This document shows, piece after piece, positions 6,139-16,007 of a DNA stretch of 17,501 bases. The DNA comes from JAZRUF01 sp045636205 (lineage in GTDB: Bacteria; Bacillota; Clostridia; Oscillospirales; JAAYXM01): positions 1 through 17,501 of the forward strand of contig JAZTXE010000116.1 in the NCBI GenBank assembly GCA_045636205.1, written 5' to 3'. The translations under genes and the position numbers were made by a program. The stretch's first letter is position 1; each line of letters starts with the position of its first letter. The notes beneath the pieces were generated by a model. It made no database searches, was not told the origin of the DNA, and was given only the letters and a program-made list of their open reading frames with translations.

Positions 6139-7794
6139 CTATTTGCCGCAGGAATATCCCCTCGGATATTTTTCGCTTACGTTTACCGGCAGCTTGCCTG
6201 TGGGCTTAAACTCACCGAACAGTGCCTGTACGGACATTTTTATGGAGTGGATATCGTCATAGTACGCCAGCAGACAATCCTTCATACCCTTAGGCTCAGA
6301 AATAACATATGGGTTTCCGAAGATAAGGGTAGCCAATGTAACGTCTGAGGCTTCAAGGGTTTCAATCAATCTTATCAGTTCGCCGTGGAATTTTCCGCTG
6401 TTTTCCTTGTAGGACACATTTCGGATAAACGCAGCGAATATTACGGTGTCATATCCCTTAGCGCGCTCTAACACCTTGTCAATGCATTCTGCGCTCGGCT
6501 CCTCGGGGATGCGCTCCACGTCCGCCGCGCAATACATTTTTACATTCTCTGCAAAAGTCATTGATATAGATCCCACGCATCTGCCCATGTCAATTATCTC
6601 GTTGACCTCTTCAGGGCCTACTGTAGCTATAACAAGGGTTTTGCCGACATTCTCCGGATTAAACGGCATCTTATTTACTTCAACAGCCGTTATCGAAGCT
6701 CGTGCAATTCTCTCTGCAATCGCCTTATGCTCATCGCAGCCAACTATACGGCGTGCCTCTTCCTTGTCCACCGGCTTATTGCCTATGCAACCGACTTTTT
6801 CTTTAAACTTCAGAATGCGCAGAACCGACTCATCTATCTGCTTCATGGGTATTTCACCGCCCCGAACCGCCTTGAGTACGGTTTCGTATGTAGAAAGCGG
6901 GTCGGCAACGTAATCCTGGAGAATCAGGTCATGACCTGCTTTTATCGCGCCCGAGGCAGCAGCATCGCCGTATTTATCCTTAATACCCTTCATAGTCAAG
7001 CTGTCGGACACAATCAGATTTTCGTAGCCGAGCTCGCCTCTGAGTATGTCGTACAGAACAGCTCTGGACATAGTCGCAGGAACACCTTCTTCACCCTCAG
7101 GCGCAAGCGCCGGATAGTGAATATGAGCTGTCATAACGCCCCACATATCGTTGCAGATTTCCTTGTACGGGCGAAGCTCAACGTCCATAAGCTCCTCTCG
7201 GCTGCGATTAACCTGCGGCATCGCCATGTGAGAGTCAACATTACTTGCACCGTGGCCCGGGTAATGCTTAGCTGTGCAGATAACCCCTTCTTCCTGCATG
7301 CCCTTTATATACGCACGACCAAGCTTAATAACCGTGTCCGTGTCATCGCTGAAAGCGCGCGTAAGGATTATCGGGTTATCCGGCACTATGTTTACATCAA
7401 GTGACGGATTTGCAAGAATATGGAAGCCAAGCGCCTTTGCCTCACGGGCAATTACACGCCCGTGAAGCTCGGCAAGCTCCTCTGCATCGTCACCTGCGGC
7501 GCCGATTGCCATAACACGCGGCATCGGCGTTGCGCCATCAACCATTTGCGCCAGTCCGCGCTCGCCGTCTGTGAAGAAAAGAAGCGGTAGCTTTGCCTTG
7601 CTCTTCCATTCGTTTATCTGGTCTACAACGCCGTCAATTTTATCGGTTTTAATCGCTATTGCGCCCAAGCTTGCAATCTGTCCCTTTTCCAGCATCTCGT
7701 CGATGCGTCCGTCAAACAGCGCACAGCGTACAATTATCAAATGCGCTATTTTTTCCTCAAGGGACATTTTCTTAACATCTTGTTCGGTTATCAT
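6139..7794 (-). CDS. Glycoside hydrolase family 3, beta-N-acetylhexosaminidase (NagZ-like)
   Basis: The product has 551 aa. The N-terminal TIM barrel (about 1-335) carries the subfamily signature KHYPGHGASNVDSH (176-189). Its Asp-His pair (D187, H189) is the general acid/base dyad peculiar to NagZ-type GH3 enzymes. The nucleophile is D264 in IVSDSLTM. A GH3_C-like alpha/beta domain follows (about 345-551), as in two-domain Gram-positive NagZ. There is no signal peptide or lipobox, unlike secreted B. subtilis NagZ, so the enzyme should act in the cytoplasm on imported sugars. GGAG stands 6 nt before the ATG. It lies 14 nt downstream of the binding protein gene, so co-transcribed. Some relatives are phosphorylases. 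The context of a lyase operon suggests polysaccharide use rather than cell-wall recycling. Confidence 0.92.
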   Translation of the reverse strand: MITEQDVKKMSLEEKIAHLIIVRCALFDGRIDEMLEKGQIASLGAIAIKTDKIDGVVDQINEWKSKAKLPLLFFTDGERGLAQMVDGATPMPRVMAIGAAGDDAEELAELHGRVIAREAKALGFHILANPSLDVNIVPDNPIILTRAFSDDTDTVIKLGRAYIKGMQEEGVICTAKHYPGHGASNVDSHMAMPQVNRSREELMDVELRPYKEICNDMWGVMTAHIHYPALAPEGEEGVPATMSRAVLYDILRGELGYENLIVSDSLTMKGIKDKYGDAAASGAIKAGHDLILQDYVADPLSTYETVLKAVRGGEIPMKQIDESVLRILKFKEKVGCIGNKPVDKEEARRIVGCDEHKAIAERIARASITAVEVNKMPFNPENVGKTLVIATVGPEEVNEIIDMGRCVGSISMTFAENVKMYCAADVERIPEEPSAECIDKVLERAKGYDTVIFAAFIRNVSYKENSGKFHGELIRLIETLEASDVTLATLIFGNPYVISEPKGMKDCLLAYYDDIHSIKMSVQALFGEFKPTGKLPVNVSEKYPRGYSCGK

Positions 7795-7808
7795 AATATC
7801 TCCTCTTA

Positions 7809-9383
7809 TTATCCCTTTACGCGGTTGTATGCAGCAGCGTAAATCTCAAGCATTTCATCAACGCCCATAGCCTGCAATGACTCTGCAAAAGAGTCCCACT
7901 CGCTTATAGGTGTCTGACCGAGCATAAACTTTGAAAGCATTTCTTCGATATAAGAATCAATGTTATCCTTAAGCTGAGCCTTGCGTTCAGCCTCTTCCTC
8001 AGTGAAGGACAGCCACCACATCGGATTTACGTTGGGCTCTAAATACTCTGCTGCCGCGCGTGACTGCGCAGCCTGCTCCTTTGTATATACTGCGCCGAAA
8101 GCAGCTTCATCGATGCGCTGGTATACGCCTGCGGTTGCAATTCCGTACAGTGTCTGGCAGGTATCACCTTCGTTAGGTAAGATAAACTCTTTCTCACCGT
8201 TTACAACCTGATAGGTCTCCCCTTCTTTGCCCCAACTGAGAAGCTCGCTGCCCTCGTCGGAGTACATCCAGTCAATAACCTTGAACGCATTTTCAATGCG
8301 CTTCTTATCGCCCGTGTTGCAAACCGTATATCCGGTAAAGTCAAAGTTGAGGCGTGTAATAGTATTTTTTCCGGTTTCAATGTCTGCGCGCGGCGGCTTC
8401 ATGGTTGCCAATGTGTAATCCGGATTAATTGCACGGGAAGGAATATTAAAGAAGTCTAAACGAACAATATAGTCAATAGAGATAAAGCCACGGTCTGTAC
8501 TCATAAGCTCTTCCCATGTCTTGGTGTTGATATTCAAAAAGTCGGGAGTTACAAGACCTTCTTCACGGAGCTTGCTGAGGTATGTGACCAGCTGCTTCAT
8601 TGTATCCTCTGCGGCACCCATGTGCCACTTACCGTCATTGAAATCGTAGTAAACATCATAGGAGAAATACTCTTTCCACTGTGATGACATCAAGCCAAGT
8701 CTGTTCATGCCTTCGCGGAAACATAACGGATAGCTATCCGGATAGAGTTCCTTAAGCTTCTTTGCTACCTGATAGAGTTCCTCGTAAGTTTCCGGAACCT
8801 TGAGGTTGTGTTTTTCAAAAATATCCTTACGGTACATCCATGTACGCATTCCGTTTACTTCCTGCGTGCCGTAAGTCGGCAGACCATAGATCTTGCCATC
8901 GCCTGCACGGCGCTGCATCTGAAGGTCAATTGCGATATTTTCCGGAAGAGTTTCTAAAAACGCGGTGTAGTTCGGCATCCGGTCAACGTAATCGTCAGCC
9001 GGAACAAGCGCGCCGGCCAAAGCATACTCGTCCATCTGTGCCTTGTGCTTTAAGTGCAGTAAATCCGGCAGAGTGTCATTACCTGCCATCATAAGATTAA
9101 GTTTAGTAACGAAGTTAGATTCCGGGATTGCAGTTACATTAAAGTCCGCACCGGTTGCCTCTTCAAAATACTGCCACACCTTCCAATTCTGGTTGTACGG
9201 CCAGCTTACATGGTCTGATATAACAACTTTAATCTCGGTAGGCTCTGAGAACAGAGCCCCGCCGCCTGCATTACCTGCATCAACATTGCTTGAATCGTCC
9301 TGCGTATTTCCGCAAGCGGACATTGAAACTGCCATCGCGAGTGCCAAAGCACCGGAAATTATACGTTTGAAATTAATTTTCAT
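7809..9383 (-). CDS. Extracellular solute-binding lipoprotein of a sugar ABC transporter (LplA-like)
   Basis: The product has 524 aa. Residues 1-23 are a lipoprotein signal peptide with lipobox SMSAC and lipid-anchored C24, followed by a flexible Asp/Ser/Gly/Asn linker (25-45). The body matches the large family-1 solute-binding proteins of the LplA/aldouronate group: KLNLMMAGNDTLPDLL (about 93-108), the YGLPTYGTQEVNGMRTWMYR region, and DWMYSDEGSELLSWGKEG near 370-390. These capture oligosaccharides for CUT1 importers. No permease or ATPase gene is in the window, so partners must be encoded elsewhere, commonly with a shared MsmX-type ATPase. GGAG lies about 9 nt before the ATG. The gene follows the lyase by 18 nt and precedes the GH3 gene, consistent with uptake of the lyase products. 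Confidence 0.92.
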   Translation of the reverse strand: MKINFKRIISGALALAMAVSMSACGNTQDDSSNVDAGNAGGGALFSEPTEIKVVISDHVSWPYNQNWKVWQYFEEATGADFNVTAIPESNFVTKLNLMMAGNDTLPDLLHLKHKAQMDEYALAGALVPADDYVDRMPNYTAFLETLPENIAIDLQMQRRAGDGKIYGLPTYGTQEVNGMRTWMYRKDIFEKHNLKVPETYEELYQVAKKLKELYPDSYPLCFREGMNRLGLMSSQWKEYFSYDVYYDFNDGKWHMGAAEDTMKQLVTYLSKLREEGLVTPDFLNINTKTWEELMSTDRGFISIDYIVRLDFFNIPSRAINPDYTLATMKPPRADIETGKNTITRLNFDFTGYTVCNTGDKKRIENAFKVIDWMYSDEGSELLSWGKEGETYQVVNGEKEFILPNEGDTCQTLYGIATAGVYQRIDEAAFGAVYTKEQAAQSRAAAEYLEPNVNPMWWLSFTEEEAERKAQLKDNIDSYIEEMLSKFMLGQTPISEWDSFAESLQAMGVDEMLEIYAAAYNRVKG

Positions 9384-9401
9384 AACATCTTCTCCTTAAA
9401 T

Positions 9402-12400
9402 TTACTTTTTCACAAAGCTGTTAATTAATCGGTAGATGAGTACGGCAACCTCTGCACGGGTTGTATTGGACTGCGGATTGATTTTTCCGTTTGAACCCAT
9501 TACAATTCCGTTCTTTATAAGGCTTGCCACATGCTCTGCAGCATACTCAGAAACATTAGCTCCGTCTGCATAAGCGGCAAGTTCCTCTGCCGCCGCATCT
9601 TCAACCTCATATCCTAAAGCTTTAAGTGTGCGCGAGACTATCGTCATCATATCCTGGCGTGTAATCGTAGCAGTCGGGTTGTACTTGTTATCACCCACAC
9701 CGTTTGCAATTCCATGCGCCTTAGCCGCGGCTAATTCCTTTGCATAGTATGCACCGGCACTTACGTCACTGAAATTATCCGTGCTGTCCGTTTCAAGACC
9801 GAATGCACGAACCAGAAGCACCGTAAAGTCAGCGCGTGTTATATCCTTTGACGGTGAATATGTGCTATCAGAAGTTCCGTTTATAACGCCGCTCTCAGCA
9901 AGGCTGTTAATAGCCTCCTCAGCCCAGTCATATCCTGCCAAATCAGTGAACTTCTCACTCGGGATATCGGAACTGTCGGCTCCTGTCTGAGTATTATCGC
10001 CGGTTGTACCCTCGTCGGTATTGCCGGTATCGGTGGTATCATCAGAAGCCCCGCCGGATGCTCCTCCGCCACCGCCGCCTGCTCCTGCGTTACCTGAACT
10101 GCCGGAATTGTCCGACGAGTCATTGCCCGCAGTTGAACCTACTGCCTTTGAAACATTTACGTTGAAGTAAACCACATCACTCAGCGCACCGTCGCTTATG
10201 CGGATTCCAACCGCGTATGTACCTACCTGATTTGCATCAGGTGTCCAAGTGAATACTCTGCTCTCCGCATCAAATTGCGCTCCGCGTGGCATCTCTACCG
10301 CCTCGTATGAAAGCTCGCCTTCACCTGCGTACTGTGCACTGACAGTCTTTGTTATCCTCTTGCCCACGGTTGCTGAAACATCCTCAATCCCGGAAATTGC
10401 AGGAGCCATACTGTATGTAGCTGAGCGCGGAATACGGAAGGTTGCACCGTTTTCAATGTTATGATTGTAGGTGTAAACACCGCCTTCACCCGTGGCTATC
10501 GTATCAATCAAAGAAATGTCTCCAAGATCAATCATAACAATTCCGTTTTCTTTATCAAGAACTTCAACAGTGCGAATTTCATAGACTCCATTGCCTCTTG
10601 CGCATTGGTCAACGTAGATATGCTCGCCGACAAGTGCCTCAGCATCGAATTCACCATTAATCTTCACCTTCATGAAGTTCTCGTCTGTAAGGTCCTCAGT
10701 AAAGCTCAGTATCGTTCCGGTAAGCGTTGTTGCGCCTTCATAATCACCGATTTTTACACCGTCATTGATATAAGCATAGACGCAGTTGCCGTTAAATTCA
10801 GAATATACACCAATCGCTCCCTGGAAAGCAATTCTATTGTCTATCAAATATTCAACAGAATTGTCCTCCGCATAAATTACATAGTCAACGCGTCCACTCT
10901 CAAGTGTTACTTCGAGTGCCTTAACAGCTTCGGATACAACCTCTGCCCCGTTTGCCTTTATGCTTACTTTTTCGATGTTTGCAATTTTGCTCTTACCATC
11001 GTAAGGCTCGATAACGGTCGTAAACATAGAGTCCAAATTGTTGCCCGTACGCTTTGCAAGCATAAACTTAAGATAATCAACACCGTTCTTGTCTGACGGC
11101 TCACCGTTTGCAAATGCAAGCTCGGTAAGATCAAAGCTGTTCATCATTGTAAGCTTCAAATGCAGATCGCGGTCTTTCTTAAGTAAATTTTCATAATCCT
11201 GGATTTTGAAATCTACAAAGAAGTCTTTACCCACATTTGCAGCGCGGTCTACATCGTAAAGCCATGCAAAGCCGCTCGGGCTGTTTGCAGTTGCATAATC
11301 AACATTTTCGCCTGCATAAGTTCCCTTTTCCTGTCTGGTGTAATCAATGGATTGAGTTTCTTCTCCAACGATTTTCCCGGTCTCCGGCATCAGGCTTGAC
11401 ATTGCATGGAAGGAATAAACATGCTCATTTCCGCCTTTGACGCGGAAGAAGTCCACACCATAGCTTATTTCATCGTCAATGTCTACCGTTACAACCGTTC
11501 TGCGATACTTCTCCGTTTCTGAGTATCGGTCGCTCGCATCCACATCCATGACCTTTACCTTGCCCGAATCGTCAAAATGGAGCGGATCTGATGCCTCAGT
11601 ATTCGTCTGGTGCTTTGCGTTTACAACCACGGTATTGTGCGCTACAGTTGACTTATCCCAATTGCGATACTTATCTGTACCTGTAAGTTCAGGATATCCG
11701 ATATCCGGAGCTACGTTAAAGCCGTATGCCTCAATACCCAAGTTTAATCCGTCATAGTGGTTGTGTCCCGAATATGGGTTGCTTTTTCCAACGTAGCCTC
11801 TGGTAAAGCTCATCCAGAAGGTGCGCTGAGTGTCAACTCCGCCGATTGCCGAGTCAACCTTTGTACCGCCGCGCAGTGCCGCTAATCCATATCCCGCAAG
11901 CAGACGACTCTTATCAAAGTCATATTCACCGTGCTCGGCTATAACCGCAGCAACCTCGTTAGCCAGTCGCTCAGGATTCGGGGTATACATATCATAGTGT
12001 AACCCCTCTGTCTTATTTCCGTTTAAGAAGTAAATTATCTGCGCAAATACCGGCTTTTTAGTGTAATTGAATGCCGCAGCCGCTGTTGTTGCATCGATAT
12101 AGAAGCTCGGTTTTACAAGATTACCCGAGTCAGCTATTGATAGCGTTGTAGAGCGTGACATTGTAAACGGTATAAGCGACTCTAACATCTTTACATATCT
12201 GGGATTATTGTACAAATCCGCTGTCGGGTACTTGTCATATCCCGCAAGAACATCAAGCATCATATTTATGTATGCATACCAAAGCTTAATGTAGTTAGGT
12301 GCTATTTCGTCATTTGTACCGTCACGGCTGACCTGGTCTATAATCCTTCTCATTACATCGCCGCCGGTCTGGGTATCCGAATCATACCATCTTGAATCTT

Positions 12401-15400
12401 CTCTGAATGTCTCTCCGTTCTGGAACACCCAGTCGAGCATTTCGATGGTTTCGGGCACGCTGTCAAGCACAACTGCCGCAGCAGCAACGGCTGACTGCGT
12501 CATACCGAAGTTACCGTTGAGGTGAGCAGCCTTAGCATCCTCAAACATCTGGCGGAGAATATTTGTTTCAATATACTCGCGAATTAAGCTTCCGTCCGTC
12601 TTCGGATTGTCAAGATTGTACTTCGCAGCTCTCTTACTCAGGAAAGAAACCACTTGCGTATCGTCATATACCGGGAAGAATGCGTCATACGCCTTTGCCC
12701 AGTCACGGGATGTGGCATTTTCCCAAATTCTGTCAACTCCCTTGCCGTGTCTCCAGTTCTCATTTGGACCCATCAAGAAGATGTACGGCTTCACATACAG
12801 ATGCGGATAAATATCCGCTACACGGTCAAGGAGAATTGCTCCCGCTCTTCCGTACTTTGCATCACCTGTGTAAATGTACGCATCGCGCAGTGTATCGACA
12901 ATTTTGCAGAATTCGCCGTCATTATTCCATATTGCCCAATGATTATAATACGCAATAAAGGAATATATCTCCGGTACTTCAATTCCGTTTATGACAAGAG
13001 TATTTCCCGTTTTATATCCGTAACCGTCATCTACACCCCATGTGGGATCAAGGCTCAGATCAGAGATATTTTTTAGGAAGCCGACTGCCGGAAGTCTCTC
13101 CCCGGCTTCGCGCATTGCTTTATGCTCTTCATAGCTCATTACCCCTGCTTGCGCATATTCACTTTCAAACTTTTTGTAATGCTCGAAGTGCGATTTCTCA
13201 TAACTCCACTGCCCTGCCGGAACATCCGGGTAAAGCTCGGTTTCATGCGCCTCAACTATACCTAAATCGTAGAAGCTTCCGAAGTCGTTTGTCGGGAATT
13301 TTCTGCGGCAAATCGGGCACTGAATCTTCCACGGAGTGTTTATAATGTCAATCTGATAAAAATATCTGTCCCCGGTCTCTGAAATTACATTCTTTGCACA
13401 GAGCGGATGCTTACAATAAGCTATGCTCGGGTCATTGTAATAACCTGCATAATAGCTTCTGGGCAGCTGTTGCGTGGGGATTTTGTCATAGAGATATTCG
13501 GCTTTTTCCAGATATCTGTCCGCCTCGTTAATCGTGGCTTCTGCAGATTTTCTCGCCCATGAATAATTCTTTATATTCCCTTGAACCGCATTAACTCGCT
13601 CGTCGGTATAATACGATCTGCGCGCTTTGCCGTTTGTTATTTTAAGCACGATTTCATCGCCCAAGGTAACCTCGCCAATGGTAACGTCACAGCGGATAGT
13701 TGTCTCACCCTCGGACAGCGCAGTTATTGCACCGTCGCTGTCGATTACTGCAACAGCTTCATTACTGCTGGTAAAATTATACACGGCATTCTGAAGCTCA
13801 GCGGAGAAGTCAGAAATCTTCTGACCGTCAGCATCTGTAAGCTCAACGTCAAGATTAGCTTTAATCTCGATTAAATCACGGAGTTGGAGAGTGTTGTGCT
13901 TATTCTCACGCAGAGAAACTTCAACCTTTTGAAGAGCTGCCGGCTCAATGATATTTACCGGCAGAACAAAGCTTGCGCGCTTTACACCGCGGACATAAAC
14001 ATCAATCGGAATATCTTCCTGACCGACTTTCATTCCGGTAATCTTAAGACTTGTGCCAAACTCTTCGTTTTCAATCGCTTCGATTTTTGCAACGCGGTTT
14101 TCAGCGTTTTCAATACGGAACTCTGCACCCACCAGGTCTTCAACGCTGCCGTCGGATGCAGATGCGGTAACCTTTGCATAGCCTACGTTACCCATCTTAA
14201 TATCCGCAGGAGTCTCGCAGGAAACACTAACCGTCGGATATTCATCCTGCTTAATAAAGTTAGCAGAAGAAAGGAATAAGCGCGGATACGGTGATACGCC
14301 AGCATTCTGGCCGATAATCTCCCAGGATACCATGTACTCCCCTTCTTCAAGGTATATGGTACGGAACTTAGCGGATGTTTTCACGCCGCTTGTTGCATAT
14401 GTATCCTTATGACCTACGGAGTACTCGGGTGCAATCGGGTTCTCCGCATCAACCGGCGAAATATACATACGCATTATGCCTTCGTGACCGCCGGTCAGAT
14501 ATGCCGTCTCCGGCGTATAAAAGCCGGTCTTTGGCAGCTTAATCTTGATGCCCGCCGCCGGTCCGACATACGAGCCCAAAACTGCACCATAACCATCAGG
14601 ACTTTGAACACGGAAGGTTATTGTTGCATTATTCTGCCAGCCCGCGCGCCAAGGATCCGAGTCAAGATGCGCAGTCATATCGTAACTTGTTATGTTTTGG
14701 GTAATCTCATGAGTGTTGTTGTACCCTAAGAAAGAATAGGTATACATAACAGGTACGACGCTTATCTTTTCCGTGTGTGTCGCAACCTCATTGCCACCCA
14801 CTTTAGCGGAAACCGTAATCTCTGTATCGCCGACTTTCTTACCCTCAACGGTTATCTTATCGCCGTCAACTGAAAGCGCAACAATGCCCTCATGCTTCGC
14901 AACCGCTTCAAACACTGCGCCGTCAACCGTTTTAACTCCGTTTTTGAGTTCAAGCGTTGCCGTACCGGTATCACCTTTTTCAATTTTTTGAGCTTTGATA
15001 TTAGCCGTTTTATCCTTAAGATTGATACTGTAATCCTTAGGCTCCTCGGACGGAGTGAGCTTAACCTGTTTAATAAGTGCATAATGGTTCTTACCTGCTT
15101 TAGCTACAACATCTTTAAGCTCCATCGTAAACTCATATACGCCCGGTGTGAAATACGCAACACCCATGCTGGTTGTGCTGTTCCAACCTGTTGTTACGGC
15201 AGTATCAACCAAATCATTAACCATAGGATTTCCCGCTGAATCAGCAAGCGACAGTGTAAGCTGTGCAGTATTGCCCTCGTTCGTCTTTATATAGTAAGTC
15301 GGGGTAACCTTGTACCATCCCGTTTCCCCCTCTGACACCAAAAGCTGCACTGTGACACTTGCTCTTCTTCCGGTTGATGTATTGCTCTTGTATGTATGGA

Positions 15401-15827
15401 GCATAAAACCGTAAATGTCATAAAACCTCGCCCACGTCCCTGAAAGACGGTATTTATCCGGATTTGACGCATTAGCTCCCGTATCTGACATCGTTGAAGC
15501 AAACGCGGATTTTATTTTCCACGAGCTTCTTTTCTTGCCTTTATTTAAAGTATTATCATACGTCAGATAATTTGCAAAATCAGAAAGAGTTGTAATTGAC
15601 GAACCGTTTCCCTTCATAATATATGCAAAGTTTTTTGCCTGCCCCGGTTTATTATCGTTTCCATCAACATAATTTGTCGGAACCGTAACCGTGCTGAAAT
15701 AGAAGCCAATTTCTCCATCATCTTCTATTATCGCCTCTGCCTTTTGAGTAGGCACTGCAGGTAGCATTGCGATTACCATACACAACGTCAGCACCCATGC
15801 AAGCGACCTCTTGGTTAGTTTTTTCAT
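9402..15827 (-). CDS. S-layer-anchored heparinase II/III-type polysaccharide lyase, 2141 aa
   Basis: Order of parts: signal peptide 1-32 (cut at AEA); unnamed beta-rich modules at about 36-260 and 362-527; Big_2-like Ig domains at about 266-358, 531-627 and 632-730 (last with FTSSNEAVAVIDSDGAITA); an alpha-helical toroid about 740-1330; the heparinase II/III C-terminal beta region from about 1330 with SGHNHYDG (1353-1360) and VAHNTVVVN (1395-1403); a He_PIG-like Ig domain 1808-1894; a Gly/Ser/Asp/Thr linker 1897-1955; and three SLH domains (about 1957-2005, 2016-2065, 2085-2135). NGNFGMTQ (1104-1111) is a probable catalytic-cleft asparagine region. Four cysteines, C805/C810 and C837/C840, suggest a zinc knuckle at the start of the catalytic part. 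Lyases of this fold cleave uronic-acid polysaccharides by beta-elimination. AGGAGG lies 8 nt before the ATG. First gene of the operon. The exact PL family and substrate are not decidable here. Confidence 0.9.
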   Translation of the reverse strand: MKKLTKRSLAWVLTLCMVIAMLPAVPTQKAEAIIEDDGEIGFYFSTVTVPTNYVDGNDNKPGQAKNFAYIMKGNGSSITTLSDFANYLTYDNTLNKGKKRSSWKIKSAFASTMSDTGANASNPDKYRLSGTWARFYDIYGFMLHTYKSNTSTGRRASVTVQLLVSEGETGWYKVTPTYYIKTNEGNTAQLTLSLADSAGNPMVNDLVDTAVTTGWNSTTSMGVAYFTPGVYEFTMELKDVVAKAGKNHYALIKQVKLTPSEEPKDYSINLKDKTANIKAQKIEKGDTGTATLELKNGVKTVDGAVFEAVAKHEGIVALSVDGDKITVEGKKVGDTEITVSAKVGGNEVATHTEKISVVPVMYTYSFLGYNNTHEITQNITSYDMTAHLDSDPWRAGWQNNATITFRVQSPDGYGAVLGSYVGPAAGIKIKLPKTGFYTPETAYLTGGHEGIMRMYISPVDAENPIAPEYSVGHKDTYATSGVKTSAKFRTIYLEEGEYMVSWEIIGQNAGVSPYPRLFLSSANFIKQDEYPTVSVSCETPADIKMGNVGYAKVTASASDGSVEDLVGAEFRIENAENRVAKIEAIENEEFGTSLKITGMKVGQEDIPIDVYVRGVKRASFVLPVNIIEPAALQKVEVSLRENKHNTLQLRDLIEIKANLDVELTDADGQKISDFSAELQNAVYNFTSSNEAVAVIDSDGAITALSEGETTIRCDVTIGEVTLGDEIVLKITNGKARRSYYTDERVNAVQGNIKNYSWARKSAEATINEADRYLEKAEYLYDKIPTQQLPRSYYAGYYNDPSIAYCKHPLCAKNVISETGDRYFYQIDIINTPWKIQCPICRRKFPTNDFGSFYDLGIVEAHETELYPDVPAGQWSYEKSHFEHYKKFESEYAQAGVMSYEEHKAMREAGERLPAVGFLKNISDLSLDPTWGVDDGYGYKTGNTLVINGIEVPEIYSFIAYYNHWAIWNNDGEFCKIVDTLRDAYIYTGDAKYGRAGAILLDRVADIYPHLYVKPYIFLMGPNENWRHGKGVDRIWENATSRDWAKAYDAFFPVYDDTQVVSFLSKRAAKYNLDNPKTDGSLIREYIETNILRQMFEDAKAAHLNGNFGMTQSAVAAAAVVLDSVPETIEMLDWVFQNGETFREDSRWYDSDTQTGGDVMRRIIDQVSRDGTNDEIAPNYIKLWYAYINMMLDVLAGYDKYPTADLYNNPRYVKMLESLIPFTMSRSTTLSIADSGNLVKPSFYIDATTAAAAFNYTKKPVFAQIIYFLNGNKTEGLHYDMYTPNPERLANEVAAVIAEHGEYDFDKSRLLAGYGLAALRGGTKVDSAIGGVDTQRTFWMSFTRGYVGKSNPYSGHNHYDGLNLGIEAYGFNVAPDIGYPELTGTDKYRNWDKSTVAHNTVVVNAKHQTNTEASDPLHFDDSGKVKVMDVDASDRYSETEKYRRTVVTVDIDDEISYGVDFFRVKGGNEHVYSFHAMSSLMPETGKIVGEETQSIDYTRQEKGTYAGENVDYATANSPSGFAWLYDVDRAANVGKDFFVDFKIQDYENLLKKDRDLHLKLTMMNSFDLTELAFANGEPSDKNGVDYLKFMLAKRTGNNLDSMFTTVIEPYDGKSKIANIEKVSIKANGAEVVSEAVKALEVTLESGRVDYVIYAEDNSVEYLIDNRIAFQGAIGVYSEFNGNCVYAYINDGVKIGDYEGATTLTGTILSFTEDLTDENFMKVKINGEFDAEALVGEHIYVDQCARGNGVYEIRTVEVLDKENGIVMIDLGDISLIDTIATGEGGVYTYNHNIENGATFRIPRSATYSMAPAISGIEDVSATVGKRITKTVSAQYAGEGELSYEAVEMPRGAQFDAESRVFTWTPDANQVGTYAVGIRISDGALSDVVYFNVNVSKAVGSTAGNDSSDNSGSSGNAGAGGGGGGASGGASDDTTDTGNTDEGTTGDNTQTGADSSDIPSEKFTDLAGYDWAEEAINSLAESGVINGTSDSTYSPSKDITRADFTVLLVRAFGLETDSTDNFSDVSAGAYYAKELAAAKAHGIANGVGDNKYNPTATITRQDMMTIVSRTLKALGYEVEDAAAEELAAYADGANVSEYAAEHVASLIKNGIVMGSNGKINPQSNTTRAEVAVLIYRLINSFVKK

Positions 15828-15977
15828 TCGTTTTTCCTCCTTTTAAGCTTTGGTCAAATATCTGTCACAATTTGTCATTCGGCAAAATTTTTATTAAAAA
15901 AACGCTCCTTTTGTTATTTTTAAATAATATGTATTATTTTGCCAATATTGCAGCTGTATAGACAACTTTCTAAGTTT

Positions 15978-16006
15978 ATTATACAAGCAACCTAAAATTA
16001 TATATA
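15978..16006 (-). promoter_or_regulatory. Promoter of the lyase operon: perfect -10, no -35
   Basis: On the minus strand TATAAT lies at 15983-15978. The -35 position at 17-nt spacing (16006-16001) reads TATATA, far from consensus. A half-site for the AraC-type regulator ends 1 nt upstream (16008). This layout fits class II activation. The leader would be about 145 nt. Confidence 0.55.
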
Positions 16007-16007
16007 T

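Noticed and set aside
6727..7404. 225-aa plus-strand ORF opposite the GH3 gene
   Set aside because: Shadow of a clearly conserved GH3 enzyme, with no domain or RBS of its own.
10461..11096. 211-aa plus-strand ORF opposite the lyase
   Set aside because: It lies wholly antisense to the lyase coding region and is Cys/Asn/Ile-rich as expected of a shadow frame; no RBS.
5822..12315. Further TTTCGTCAT matches (near 5823 and 12305) resembling the AraC half-site
   Set aside because: They lie inside coding sequences and lack a partner at 21 bp, so they are background matches to a short core.
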